Source of the DNA: Thalassotalea insulae
GTDB lineage: Bacteria > Pseudomonadota > Gammaproteobacteria > Enterobacterales > Alteromonadaceae
Reading direction: 5' to 3'
Assembly (NCBI RefSeq): GCF_030161395.1
Contig: NZ_BSST01000001.1
Span: 3,348,001-3,412,000, forward strand
Length of the DNA: 64,000 nt
Positions 9,297-18,724 of this stretch are shown here, one piece after another; the first letter of the stretch is position 1; every line of letters starts with the position of its first letter. The notes under the pieces were generated by a model. The model did no database searches and was not told where the DNA came from. It saw only the letters and a program-made list of their open reading frames with translations. Both the position numbers and the translations under genes were made by a program.

Positions 9297-11768
9297 ATGA
9301 TTAAAGACTTTTCAAAATATCAAAGCATTATAGATGAATTCAAGGGACAAGTATTCTCTAGTGATTTTGAAAATCGCTATGCCTTAGCGACCAAGCAATT
9401 ATCTAAAACTGAACGTTTTTTGCTAAAAATGGAACTTAAGCGGTTAGCGGCGCCTTGTACACGTTTGATTGATTTACGTGGTCATGTCGATGGTGAATGT
9501 CGGGGGTATGAACATGATAATCGCGTCCATTATTTAGATGATATTGCGATCAAGGTGTTTGAGGATAAGCTTGCTGAGTATCAAGGTTATACTTTTGGTG
9601 TATATGAAGCGGTGATGAACACGGAAAATAATTTTCGGGTCATTTATCAGCGGGAAAAAACTAATTTAGCGACACCCGATGTGGTGCCGCCAACAGCTAA
9701 GGTGTTTGAGAAAACGCAATATCCGGCGCAACTCTTTCATTTTGGTCCTTACTTTAATCGCTGCGAAGAGCGCATGAATTTCGCCATCGCTATTCAGGTG
9801 CTGTTCAATGAAAAACATCTTGCCGAAGCAACCAGTTCTGACATCAGCGTCAATGGTTGTAAGTTTCGTCTTAGTGCCGTAGAAAATATTAAGGTCAGAC
9901 AGCTAGTTAGCATTCGTTTTGTTGGTTTGACTGGTGAATTCCAGTTCGGTAAAGAAGATACTTTTGATTATGAAGTGCGTAATATTCAACCAATTGAAGG
10001 TGGGTTATTAGTTGGCGCTCGTCGTGTTTATGTTGGTGCAGAAGAACGCGATGGTTTTCGTCATTTTCTTAAAGGTTTTATTCAAGGTAATAAACGCCGC
10101 TATAAAATTAATCTTGATAATTCAATTAAAGCGTTACAATCTCGCAGCTTTGAACAATTTGTTTTGCCTAAGTCTAATGAGCTGCCAATCTTTTTACAGG
10201 ACGTTGGTGGTAAAGTAACCCCGCGTTACGCCTTGACTTGTCATAATAATCAAAGCATTTTTCAATACTGGCAAGATGAAGCGCGTAAATCGACCATACA
10301 TAATCTGATCACGCCGGAACGATTACAACGGTTAAAAAAAGCAGCCGCTAAAAGTAATAGTTTACTGGTATTTAGTTTTGTTCACTCCAGTAATGGTAAA
10401 TCGTTTTTTTATACTGCCGATACACAGCAGCTCGAACAAGATAGCAGCTTTATGTCACAATTTTTAGGTTTTGCGGCGTCAAAGAAAAGTTTTGCGATTA
10501 CATTGCTATCTTACCTGCCGTTTGATGCTGAGCTGTCGGATTCCCCTTTAACTTTAGCTGATTCGTTAGCAAAAAAAGATGAATATTTAATTACCCCAGT
10601 TTCTAATGATGTCAAGACAACATTATCGCCTTTAACGGCGATCGTCGTTGCACAAAGTGTTGAGAGTAAAGATATTCACGCTTTTTATCAAAGCTTGTCA
10701 TATGAAAACATCAATACCTGTAAACTCAAAAGTTTTGGTCATAAACGATTAACTGAGCCACTTGTCATTGATGATGTTGGTATTAATTTTAACAATCAGC
10801 GTCAGGAGCCAAGGTTTAAATATAAAACGCCAGTTGTTGTCTCTGCTAATGGCGTTAGCTGGACTGGTGTTTCTCATGATTTTTCTACCTCTGGTTTAAA
10901 GCTGGAAGTTGAAAAGTCCGTCGTGTTGAAAAAAGGCGATATTATTGACGTCTCTTTCCCTCAGCTGCAAAAGATCACTTCGTCATTTAATTTAAAAGGC
11001 CTGCCGTATGAAGTGATGCGACTTAATAAGAGTAAAACGGTATTAAATCTACGTGTTTACGTTGAAAGACACCAGCATATTGGTCGCTCGTTTTTTAAAG
11101 CGTTGATCCAAAAAAATCGAGAAAAATTAACGCCGGATGAGTATGCAATGTTAAGCCCTGGATTGGCAAAAGCATTGAGAAATATTTATAGTCGTACCTT
11201 AAAAACACCAAGTTTGATCATCCAAACTAGTGGCAGCCGTTATAAGGTTGAAGCGATCACGACTAATGATGATAGCGCTAAAATTCTCACCTACTGTAAG
11301 CAGTTAAGCGACCGGAAACAGCATTATAATTTGTATCCCTTACTTAGCAATTTACAGGCAACCAGTTTAATGCATTCAACCTTAAAACGGATGAAACCAG
11401 GTAATGCGCCGATTAAAGATATTCTGTATATTGCCATTAACCCGCATAATGAAATTATTGATCAGGCGGTGACAACTAAGCTCGATTCCGAGTTAAAGAC
11501 TGATAAATTAAAGAGTATGTTTATCCGTAATGCCCTTAAGCGCGGGGTGTTCTTTTGTTTACAAGTGATAGTATCACGCACTGATGAGCCGGATATGGCG
11601 TATTTAAACCCTGAGTTAAGCTATATAGGCTCTTATGCCATACATCGTGGTAAGCAGTTAGAGCAGGAGATCTGGAGTGTTGCTGGTGTCGTCCAGATCT
11701 GTGATATTACCGAAGAGGCGATGTTTCGTTACCAGATGATGAAACAGGCGACAAATGCCGCCGTTTAG
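9297..11768 (+). CDS. large protein with two PilZ-type domains (probable c-di-GMP receptor)
   Basis: An 823-residue cytoplasmic protein without signal peptide or membrane segments. A canonical PilZ signature lies near residues 502-545: the arginine motif in RQEPRFKYKT and later DFSTSGLKLEV (DxSxxG). A second, divergent PilZ-like segment lies near 155-195, with RCEERMNFAI and DISVNGCKFRL. The flanking regions are unrecognised. PilZ domains bind cyclic di-GMP, so the protein is likely a c-di-GMP effector; its output is unknown. The start has only a weak ribosome-binding site. It ends 29 bp before the convergent serB. An HD-GYP phosphodiesterase lies at 30.1-31.3 kb in the same window. Confidence 0.75.
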   Translation: MIKDFSKYQSIIDEFKGQVFSSDFENRYALATKQLSKTERFLLKMELKRLAAPCTRLIDLRGHVDGECRGYEHDNRVHYLDDIAIKVFEDKLAEYQGYTFGVYEAVMNTENNFRVIYQREKTNLATPDVVPPTAKVFEKTQYPAQLFHFGPYFNRCEERMNFAIAIQVLFNEKHLAEATSSDISVNGCKFRLSAVENIKVRQLVSIRFVGLTGEFQFGKEDTFDYEVRNIQPIEGGLLVGARRVYVGAEERDGFRHFLKGFIQGNKRRYKINLDNSIKALQSRSFEQFVLPKSNELPIFLQDVGGKVTPRYALTCHNNQSIFQYWQDEARKSTIHNLITPERLQRLKKAAAKSNSLLVFSFVHSSNGKSFFYTADTQQLEQDSSFMSQFLGFAASKKSFAITLLSYLPFDAELSDSPLTLADSLAKKDEYLITPVSNDVKTTLSPLTAIVVAQSVESKDIHAFYQSLSYENINTCKLKSFGHKRLTEPLVIDDVGINFNNQRQEPRFKYKTPVVVSANGVSWTGVSHDFSTSGLKLEVEKSVVLKKGDIIDVSFPQLQKITSSFNLKGLPYEVMRLNKSKTVLNLRVYVERHQHIGRSFFKALIQKNREKLTPDEYAMLSPGLAKALRNIYSRTLKTPSLIIQTSGSRYKVEAITTNDDSAKILTYCKQLSDRKQHYNLYPLLSNLQATSLMHSTLKRMKPGNAPIKDILYIAINPHNEIIDQAVTTKLDSELKTDKLKSMFIRNALKRGVFFCLQVIVSRTDEPDMAYLNPELSYIGSYAIHRGKQLEQEIWSVAGVVQICDITEEAMFRYQMMKQATNAAV

Positions 11769-11797
11769 CGGGATAGCTTGTCGGGCTGGTCAATAAA

Positions 11798-12865
11798 TTA
11801 AGCAAGCCAGTGCAACAAGCAATCCAGTCCTTGATGATTAATGCTAGTGTCAGCCTGTTTTAAAACGATAGGTTTAGCGTGAAAAGCAACGCCTAAGTGG
11901 GCAGCTGACATCATAGTTAAGTCATTCGCACCATCCCCCATTGCTACCGTTTGCTTGCTAGGTAATTGATATTCTTGCTGTAAATGGGTTAAGCACTGGG
12001 CTTTTATTTTAGCATCAACCACTTGTCCTAAAACTTTACCGGTTAATTTTTCATTAGTAATTTCTAAGACATTGGCATAAGCGGCATCTAATGCTAAAAG
12101 ACTTTTCAGGTGATCGGCAAAGTAGGTAAAGCCTCCCGAAGCAATGGCGACTTTCCATTGATGGGTTTTTAATGTGTTAACTAATTCAGTTAGCCCTGGC
12201 ATTAACGGAATATTCTCTGCAACTGTTGCTAGTATCGATTCTGGTGCACCTGCTAAGGTTGCTACCCGTTGATGTAAACTTTGGGCGAAATCCAGTTTTC
12301 CCTGCATCGCTAGTTCGGTCACTTCTGCTACTTGTTGACCCACTCCGGCTAATGCGGCAATTTCATCGATACATTCTATTGCGATGGTGGTGGAGTCCAT
12401 ATCCATGACTAAAACACCGGGCGAACTGAGCTCTGGTGCATCTTTTAATAATGCAGCCTCAAATTGATTGTTAAGTGCTAAGGTGGCAAGCTGCGCTCTT
12501 GCTGTTGTTAAATTCTGGCATTGCACGTTAAAGCGATAACTGATTTGTGCATTTCTATGATTAATGGCATTGATTGCTAAGATCGTCAGCTGGCACTGGC
12601 TGATAATTTCTATTAGCTGTTTGATGCTAATATCGCTAAATACGACGAGCTCTATTGCTGAATCTCGTGTTGGTGTTACTAATTCGTCGCTGTGCTTTTC
12701 TAACGTACTACAGGCTAATAGGCATTGGCTGCTAAGGGTTAATTGACTTGGTGTTAACTGACACAGCAAGGGAAAACTATCTAATGGTTGCTGTGGCGCA
12801 ATTACTTGCGCTAATGTGAACTCTAATAGGGGAGTTAATGGGAAGTTGTTAACGGCAGTTGACAC
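11798..12865 (-). CDS. serB: phosphoserine phosphatase
   Basis: Dephosphorylates phosphoserine in the last step of serine synthesis. The C-terminal HAD domain carries DMDSTT (nucleophile D155 and acid D157), a SGG motif (ASGGFTYFAD) and the Mg-binding GDGANDLTMM. The 355-residue length includes an N-terminal extension of about 140 residues, longer than in E. coli SerB (322 in total). The start is GTG (12863-12865) with AAGG upstream. The 66-bp gap to the divergent ytjB must hold both promoters; serB and ytjB are also divergent neighbours in E. coli. Confidence 0.95.
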   Translation of the reverse strand: MSTAVNNFPLTPLLEFTLAQVIAPQQPLDSFPLLCQLTPSQLTLSSQCLLACSTLEKHSDELVTPTRDSAIELVVFSDISIKQLIEIISQCQLTILAINAINHRNAQISYRFNVQCQNLTTARAQLATLALNNQFEAALLKDAPELSSPGVLVMDMDSTTIAIECIDEIAALAGVGQQVAEVTELAMQGKLDFAQSLHQRVATLAGAPESILATVAENIPLMPGLTELVNTLKTHQWKVAIASGGFTYFADHLKSLLALDAAYANVLEITNEKLTGKVLGQVVDAKIKAQCLTHLQQEYQLPSKQTVAMGDGANDLTMMSAAHLGVAFHAKPIVLKQADTSINHQGLDCLLHWLA

Positions 12866-12931
12866 AGAAAAACCTTATTTTTAAAGCAATTATTCACGCG
12901 TTTATTTAAAATGAATTGAGAAACCACTATA

Positions 12932-13588
12932 GTGTCAGTATCTCGTTTATTTTATTTGCGCTTTATGACACAAACAGAGTTGCCTTTATACCCTAAATTT
13001 TCATCGATTTATAATAAAATAATGCAATTAGCTATAGCCATTTTCATTATTATTGTTTTAATGAATTTATGGGTCTATAGCTATGGTGAAAATAAACGAG
13101 CGCTTAAGCAGCATTTTCGTTATGTCAGCGAGCAAAACCTTGCTCAATTAACTTCAGGCGTTAAATTTCTGTGGAATAATAATCGTGAACAAATACAGCC
13201 GTATTTTGATGAAATGGCGCAGCAACACTGGATTAAAGATATCAGTCTTTACGATACTACCGGACAACTGTTAATCGCCACTGAGCATCAAGCTAGTGTA
13301 AAAGAGCTTTATGGTTTAGCACTGTATAAGCAAGATAAAAGTGAACTCTTTACACCGTTTGTCAGTGAGTTAAGAGTCGATGGCAAGTTATTAGGCTATT
13401 TAAGGTTAACAGTCGAAAATAAGGTCTTAACTCACTCAATCGCGCAAGCGGCGGATGAGCATTATGATCTGTTAAGGTTAATGATGATTTTAGCCGGTGT
13501 GGTAGGGTTTTTACTAACTCGGGGCTTGAATCGTTTTAGTCGTCAAGGGTTTCGTTTAAGGCATGAGTCTTTACATCGGAAAAAATAA
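12932..13588 (+). CDS. ytjB: YtjB/SMP-family inner-membrane protein
   Basis: A 218-residue protein with an N-terminal membrane helix (about residues 31-49, AIAIFIIIVLMNLWVY), a periplasmic domain of about 120 residues, and a second helix near 185-200 followed by a basic tail. This layout, the LGYLRLTVE stretch and the divergent position next to serB match E. coli YtjB (SMP_2 family). Function is poorly known. The frame opens with GTG at 12932; an in-frame ATG at 12965 (MTQTELP) is an alternative start. The last 18 bases overlap the convergent TatD-family gene. Confidence 0.75.
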   Translation: MSVSRLFYLRFMTQTELPLYPKFSSIYNKIMQLAIAIFIIIVLMNLWVYSYGENKRALKQHFRYVSEQNLAQLTSGVKFLWNNNREQIQPYFDEMAQQHWIKDISLYDTTGQLLIATEHQASVKELYGLALYKQDKSELFTPFVSELRVDGKLLGYLRLTVENKVLTHSIAQAADEHYDLLRLMMILAGVVGFLLTRGLNRFSRQGFRLRHESLHRKK

Positions 13589-14356
13589 TTGCTTAACATT
13601 TTCTTCAATGGTGTGCTCAATTAGCTCTGGTGACTCTGTTCTTATCTGGCATAGGGCGTGAAAAATATTCGGTAAACGAAGAGGGCTATTATACTTTCCT
13701 TGTTCGCCAGCGATAGGCATTGCCGGTGCATCAGTTTCCAGTACTAGTGCGCTTAATGGTAATCGAGCAACCGCTTTAATGGTTTTTTCTGCTCTGGGGT
13801 ATGTGATAGTACCACCTATGCCTAATTTGAATCCCATATCGATATAATTGCTTGCCTGTTGAAAGCTTCCGGAAAAGCCATGAATAACACCACCGTGCTC
13901 AACGGGTACTTTCTTTAATTGTTCGATTAACTCATTATGCGAGCGTCTATGATGGATGATGACAGGTTTTTGTACCTGATTAGCGAGATAGAGCTGAAAT
14001 TCAAAAAAATCTAGCTGCTGCTTTAAGTTATCCTGCTGTTTAGCAATGACGCCATCGAGACCTATTTCTCCTATTGCAACGATATTTTCTAGATGCTCAA
14101 TGGCATGTTCAGCTAAACGCAATAAATCCTGTTCGTTTAATCCGGTTAAATACCAAGGGTGAATGCCTAAACATGGGTATAATTTGCATTGGCTTGGCAT
14201 TGCGCAGAGATCTAATAATCGTTGCCAGTACTTTGGCGCAACTGCTGGTGCGATAATCGTGAGGATGTTTTTTTGGTAACAGTCAGCCAGAATTCGCGTT
14301 AAATCATCTTGGAATTCAGTAAAGTCTATATGGCAATGGCTGTCTGTAAACGGCAT
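13571..14356 (-). CDS. yjjV: TatD-family metal-dependent hydrolase (YjjV-like)
   Basis: A 261-residue TIM-barrel amidohydrolase-type protein. Metal-binding motifs are in order: HCHIDF at the N-terminus, EIGLDG (about 98), VIHHRRSH (about 134), VIHGFSGS (about 159) and LETDAPAMP (about 210). Family members are metal-dependent DNases or related phosphodiesterases. It lies near serB and radA, as does yjjV in E. coli, which favours this member over TatD itself. Its 3' end overlaps ytjB by 18 bp. argS lies upstream on the same strand across a 206-bp gap. Confidence 0.85.
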   Translation of the reverse strand: MPFTDSHCHIDFTEFQDDLTRILADCYQKNILTIIAPAVAPKYWQRLLDLCAMPSQCKLYPCLGIHPWYLTGLNEQDLLRLAEHAIEHLENIVAIGEIGLDGVIAKQQDNLKQQLDFFEFQLYLANQVQKPVIIHHRRSHNELIEQLKKVPVEHGGVIHGFSGSFQQASNYIDMGFKLGIGGTITYPRAEKTIKAVARLPLSALVLETDAPAMPIAGEQGKYNSPLRLPNIFHALCQIRTESPELIEHTIEENVKQLFFPM

Positions 14357-14562
14357 AGCAAATAGTATTTGGTATTGTCTGTTAACTATAAAGTAGAAAT
14401 AGCCAGTTCACAACAGAACTATTGTGGCTGTGTTGTTGTTAGTGCCATCTAGTTTTTAGAGAAGGGGAATGTTCTGGAGACAGAAGAGGCTAGCCGACTA
14501 ACAGGTGCTAAGTTTCTTACCTGGTAATCGACCAGCAGTATTTTAATTATCGCTAAGATAAA

Positions 14563-16302
14563 CTACATTCGTTCCATGACATCAATACCTAAAATGTCTA
14601 AGCCCTGTTTTAAGGTTTTCGCTATTTGGGCACACAATGCTAAACGGGCCTGTTTAACTGAGTCGTCAATACCATCTTTTAAGATTGGGCAAGCTTCATA
14701 AAAACTCATATATAAACTGGCAAGCTCATAGAGGTAGTTACATAGCAGGTTAGGAGTACATTCGTTAATGACGGCATCCAAGACATCTTCAAGCTGGAGT
14801 AATTTCAGCGCTAATGCTTTTTCTTGAGGCTCATTAATGGCAAAGCCGCTGGTCAATTGCTGTGGATCTACGCCAGCTTTGGCAAAAATACTTTGAATAC
14901 GTGAATAGGCGTACTGTAAGTATGGTGCAGTGGCCCCTTCAAAACTGAGCATGGTTTTCCAGTTAAAGACATAATCACTAGTGCGATTTTTCGATAGATC
15001 GGCAAATTTTACCGCGCCAATACCGACTTTGTGGGCAATCTCATCCAGCTGTTCATCATCATAATCTGGATTTTTTTCTTTGATCAGCGCTTTTGCTCGC
15101 ACCACTGCTTCATCTAATAATTCAGCGAGCTTAACTGTGCCACCAGTACGGGTTTTAAATGGTTTACCATCGTCCCCCATCATCATGCCAAATGGGCAAT
15201 GATCATAGCCGACCTGTTCAGGTAAGAACCCAGCTTTACGGGCGACAATTTCTACCTGTTTAAAATGCAGTGCTTGGCGGGCATCGGTAAAAATAATAAT
15301 ACGATCGGCGTTTAACTCACCACTGCGGTAACGGCAAGCCGATAAATCTGTGGTTGCGTATAAATAACCACCACCAGATTTTTGCACGATAAAGACTGAA
15401 GGTTCACCGTCTTTATTCGCCATTTCTTCTATAAATACGACTTTAGCCCCTTGATCTTCAACGGCAAGACCTTGTGCCATTAACTCGTCAATTACCTTTG
15501 ACAAGTCAGCGTTATAAGCACTTTCTCCCATAATGTCATCTCGGGTTAGAGTGACATTGAGTTTTTGATAAATATCTTCACTATGAGTGATGGAGATATC
15601 AATAAATTGCTGCCATAACTTCAAGCATTCAGCGTCACCGCCTTGTAACTTAACCACATAATCACGGGCACGATCAGCAAAGCCTTCTTCATCATCAAAG
15701 CGCACTTTTGCTTCGCGGTAGAAGTTTTCTAAATCGGCTAATGCCGTTTCTGCGACTTCATTTGCCTGTAATTTGTCACTTAAGTGGGCGAGTAACATAC
15801 CAAACTGCGTGCCCCAGTCACCCATATGGTTTTGACGAATAACTTTATCGCCACGAAATTCCAGTGCACGCACAACGGCATCACCAATGATGGTGGAGCG
15901 TAAATGACCAACATGCATTTCTTTTGCTAAGTTAGGTGCAGAATAATCAACAACAACATTTTGCGCTATAGCGCGTTGGTTAACGCCTAACTTGTTGTCT
16001 TTAGCAACGCTTGACAATTGCTTAGCTAACCAGATTTCGGACAAATGAATATTGATAAAACCTGGTCCTGCAAGTTCTACCTTGCTGGCAATATCGGTTA
16101 AATCTAAGTGTTCTAGTACCTTAGCTGCTAATTCGCGCGGATTTGTTTTTAACTTTTTCGCTGCGCCCATCACCCCATTGGCTTGATAATCGCCAAAGTT
16201 AGCGCGATTAGAAATACTGACCGCGGGGTTAGTATCTTCAGGTAAGCCAGCAGCGACCATGGCAGCTAATACTTTTTCACTTAATAGTTGTTTAATATTC
16301 AT
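14563..16302 (-). CDS. argS: arginyl-tRNA synthetase
   Basis: Class I aminoacyl-tRNA synthetase charging tRNA-Arg. The 579 residues match E. coli (577). The N-terminal tRNA D-loop-recognition domain (residues 1 to about 110) is followed by the HIGH signature as HVGH in APNLAKEMHVGHLRST. The KMSKS position reads as a degenerate PFKTRTGG, as in many ArgRS. The C-terminal DALR anticodon-binding domain contains TAPYLQYAYSRIQSI. Monocistronic by context, 179 bp downstream of prfC on the same strand. Confidence 0.97.
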   Translation of the reverse strand: MNIKQLLSEKVLAAMVAAGLPEDTNPAVSISNRANFGDYQANGVMGAAKKLKTNPRELAAKVLEHLDLTDIASKVELAGPGFINIHLSEIWLAKQLSSVAKDNKLGVNQRAIAQNVVVDYSAPNLAKEMHVGHLRSTIIGDAVVRALEFRGDKVIRQNHMGDWGTQFGMLLAHLSDKLQANEVAETALADLENFYREAKVRFDDEEGFADRARDYVVKLQGGDAECLKLWQQFIDISITHSEDIYQKLNVTLTRDDIMGESAYNADLSKVIDELMAQGLAVEDQGAKVVFIEEMANKDGEPSVFIVQKSGGGYLYATTDLSACRYRSGELNADRIIIFTDARQALHFKQVEIVARKAGFLPEQVGYDHCPFGMMMGDDGKPFKTRTGGTVKLAELLDEAVVRAKALIKEKNPDYDDEQLDEIAHKVGIGAVKFADLSKNRTSDYVFNWKTMLSFEGATAPYLQYAYSRIQSIFAKAGVDPQQLTSGFAINEPQEKALALKLLQLEDVLDAVINECTPNLLCNYLYELASLYMSFYEACPILKDGIDDSVKQARLALCAQIAKTLKQGLDILGIDVMERM

Positions 16303-16327
16303 TTAAATAAACTCTTTTTCAAGGTTG

Positions 16328-16355
16328 TTTGACTCAGCTATCAAGTTGAGTCAAA
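16328..16355 (-). terminator. inverted repeat downstream of prfC (possible weak terminator)
   Basis: TTTGACTCA (16328-16336) and TGAGTCAAA (16347-16355) form a 9-bp stem with a 10-nt loop, between prfC and argS. No clean T-run follows on the minus strand. It could equally be a protein-binding site in the argS promoter region. Confidence 0.3.
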
Positions 16356-16481
16356 TCATTGCGTATCAAGCGTTATTACGCAACGAGTATGTCATTTTCC
16401 AAATTTTAACTCTGACTTATGTTTGGCTAAATAGTGGATGCTTATTAGCAACGCAGATAAAACATTCACTATGACGCCCAA

Positions 16482-18062
16482 TTAGTGTTCTCGTGTTTGA
16501 TGGAACTCAATATCAGGGTGACGCTCTTGTGCCAAATTAAGGTTAACCATAGTCGGCGCAATATAGGTGAGATTATCACCGCCATCTAATGCTAAGTTGT
16601 CATAGGCTTTTTTCTGAAATTGCTCTAAAGTACGCTCATCATCACAAGTACACCAACGTGCTGTTGCGACACTAATAGGTTCATAAATCGCATCTACGTT
16701 GTATTCGGTTTTTAATCGTTGTACTACCACTTCAAACTGTAGTACCCCAACAGCGCCAACGATCATCTCATTGGAGTTAAATGGGCGAAATACTTGCACC
16801 GCACCTTCTTCTGACAGTTGGATCAAGCCTTTTTGTAATTGCTTGGCTTTAAGTGGATCACGCAGTCGAATACGGCGGAACATTTCCGGAGCAAAGTTTG
16901 GAATACCACTAAATTTCATCTCCTCGCCCGAAGTGAAGGTATCGCCAATTTGAATGCTGCCATGGTTATGCAAACCGATGATGTCTCCAGCAAATGCTTG
17001 CTCAACGTTAGCGCGATCACCCGCCATAAAGGTCACCGCATCAGCAATTTTGACATCTTTACCGATACGGACTTGACGCATTTTCATGCCTTTTTCATAT
17101 TTACCGGAAACGATACGCATAAAAGCGATACGGTCTCTGTGTTTCGGGTCCATATTTGCTTGAATTTTAAAAACAAAGCCAGAGAATTTTTCTTCGCTGG
17201 CGGCAACATCTCGTTTATCCGTGCTACGCGGTAATGGTGTTGGTGCCCACTTGGTGAGGCCATCTAGCATATGGTCAACGCCAAAGTTACCGAGCGCAGT
17301 ACCGAAAAATACCGGTGTTAGCTCACCTTTTAAAAATTCGTCTAAATTAAATTCGTGTGAAGCGCCGACGACTAATTCTAGTTCTTCACGTAAATCCTCA
17401 GCATAATTACCTATGGCATTATCTAGCTCTGGGTTATCCAAGCCTTTAATAACGCGTTTTTCCTGAATAGTATGTCCCTGGCCTGATTGGTATAAGATGG
17501 TTTCGTCGGTTAAAATGTTATAGACCCCTTTAAATTCTTTACCCATGCCGATAGGCCAGGTAATTGGGGCACATTTTATTTTTAATACATCTTCAACTTC
17601 ATCCATCACTTCCATCGGATCACGGACATCACGATCCATTTTGTTCATAAAAGTAATAATTGGCGTGTCGCGTAAACGAGTCACTTCCATCAGCTTAATG
17701 GTTCTGTCCTCAACACCTTTTGCGGTATCTATCACCATTAAACAAGAGTCTACAGCGGTTAACGTACGGTAAGTATCTTCAGAGAAGTCTTCATGTCCCG
17801 GGGTGTCTAATAAATTAACTAAACAGTCGCGGTAAGGAAACTGCATCACTGAGGTGGTAATCGAAATCCCTCGGTCTTTTTCCATTTCCATCCAGTCGGA
17901 TTTTGCATGCTGGCCTGATTTTTTACCTTTTACCGTACCGGCTTTTTGTAATGCTTGACCAAAAAGTAATACTTTTTCTGTGATGGTGGTTTTACCGGCA
18001 TCAGGGTGAGAAATAATCGCAAACGTTCTACGAATGTCGACTTCCTGCTGTTGTACAGACAT
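16482..18062 (-). CDS. prfC: peptide chain release factor 3
   Basis: Translational GTPase that recycles RF1 and RF2 after termination. The 526 residues match the family (about 529). G motifs: SHPDAGKTT (P-loop, about 18-26), the switch II DTPGHEDFSEDTYRTL and NKMDRD. The domain order is GTPase, then a beta-barrel with FVFKIQANMDPKHRDR, then the C-terminal part with GAVGVLQFEVV. The gene lies 214 bp from the divergent blaI. Confidence 0.97.
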   Translation of the reverse strand: MSVQQQEVDIRRTFAIISHPDAGKTTITEKVLLFGQALQKAGTVKGKKSGQHAKSDWMEMEKDRGISITTSVMQFPYRDCLVNLLDTPGHEDFSEDTYRTLTAVDSCLMVIDTAKGVEDRTIKLMEVTRLRDTPIITFMNKMDRDVRDPMEVMDEVEDVLKIKCAPITWPIGMGKEFKGVYNILTDETILYQSGQGHTIQEKRVIKGLDNPELDNAIGNYAEDLREELELVVGASHEFNLDEFLKGELTPVFFGTALGNFGVDHMLDGLTKWAPTPLPRSTDKRDVAASEEKFSGFVFKIQANMDPKHRDRIAFMRIVSGKYEKGMKMRQVRIGKDVKIADAVTFMAGDRANVEQAFAGDIIGLHNHGSIQIGDTFTSGEEMKFSGIPNFAPEMFRRIRLRDPLKAKQLQKGLIQLSEEGAVQVFRPFNSNEMIVGAVGVLQFEVVVQRLKTEYNVDAIYEPISVATARWCTCDDERTLEQFQKKAYDNLALDGGDNLTYIAPTMVNLNLAQERHPDIEFHQTREH

Positions 18063-18219
18063 GCAAATTACCTGTTATTTATAAAAAATTGAAAAATAGA
18101 TGAATTTTTAGCGGCCAGTATTATAGCGAAAACATTGATCTAAGGCAGTAACAATCTCTAGTTAAACGCAAAAAAATTTCCATCATCGAAATAACAATTA
18201 AAATTTATTGACTTTTATG

Positions 18220-18259
18220 ATTACAGATGTAATTCTTTTTGTTGGATTACATTTGTAAT
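18220..18259 (+). promoter_or_regulatory. paired BlaI/MecI-type operators
   Basis: Two palindromes, ATTACAGATGTAAT (18220-18233) and ATTACATTTGTAAT (18246-18259), share the BlaI/MecI core TACA-N2-TGTA and are 26 bp apart centre to centre. A TTGACT at 18208-18213 could be the -35 of a promoter overlapped by the first site. They lie 57 bp upstream of the preferred blaI start, so the blaI-M56 operon is probably autorepressed. Confidence 0.8.
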
Positions 18260-18315
18260 TATTATGTTGAATCGCTATGCTAACACTGAAACTAAAATAC
18301 CAAAAGAGCAGAGTA

Positions 18316-18723
18316 ATGGCAGAAATTAGTCAAACAGAATTCGAAGTGTTAGATGTGCTGTGGCAGCAATATCCGGCAAGTGCCAATGAAATTATCGAAC
18401 GTTTAAATCAACAAAAAGACTGGCATGAAAAAACGGTTAAAACCTTATTAAATCGATTAGTTAAAAAAGGGGCTATTAGTTTTGAAAAGCAGCAGAGGCG
18501 CTATTTATATACCCCGTTATTGGCACGGGAAGCCTATGTGACAAGTCAAAGCGAAAGCTTAATTGAACGATTATTTAGCGGACGAGTTTCTCCGTTGATC
18601 GCCGGTTTTGCTAAGAATAAGCATTTGGAAAAAGACGATATTGAAGAGCTGAAATCGATCATTGCTTCCTGGGAACAAGAGCATGATCCAAGCGTTGAAC
18701 AGCCAGAGAAAAAGAGTAAATAG
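18316..18723 (+). CDS. blaI: BlaI/MecI-family transcriptional repressor
   Basis: A 135-residue winged-helix repressor if started at 18316 (MAEISQTEFEVLDVLW). The frame opens upstream at 18277, but those 13 residues are atypical, and AAGAGCAGAG precedes the 18316 ATG. The HTH spans roughly 30-70 (KTVKTLLNRLVKKG), followed by the dimerisation helices and the usual cleavage region. BlaI repressors are inactivated by proteolysis triggered by their M56 partner, encoded one base downstream. The target here is unknown: no beta-lactamase gene is in the window. Confidence 0.9.
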   Translation: MAEISQTEFEVLDVLWQQYPASANEIIERLNQQKDWHEKTVKTLLNRLVKKGAISFEKQQRRYLYTPLLAREAYVTSQSESLIERLFSGRVSPLIAGFAKNKHLEKDDIEELKSIIASWEQEHDPSVEQPEKKSK

Positions 18724-18724
18724 C

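Noticed and set aside
18277..18315. Upstream start for blaI
   Set aside because: The 13 extra residues are atypical, would place the start right behind the operator, and the ribosome-binding site fits the ATG at 18316.
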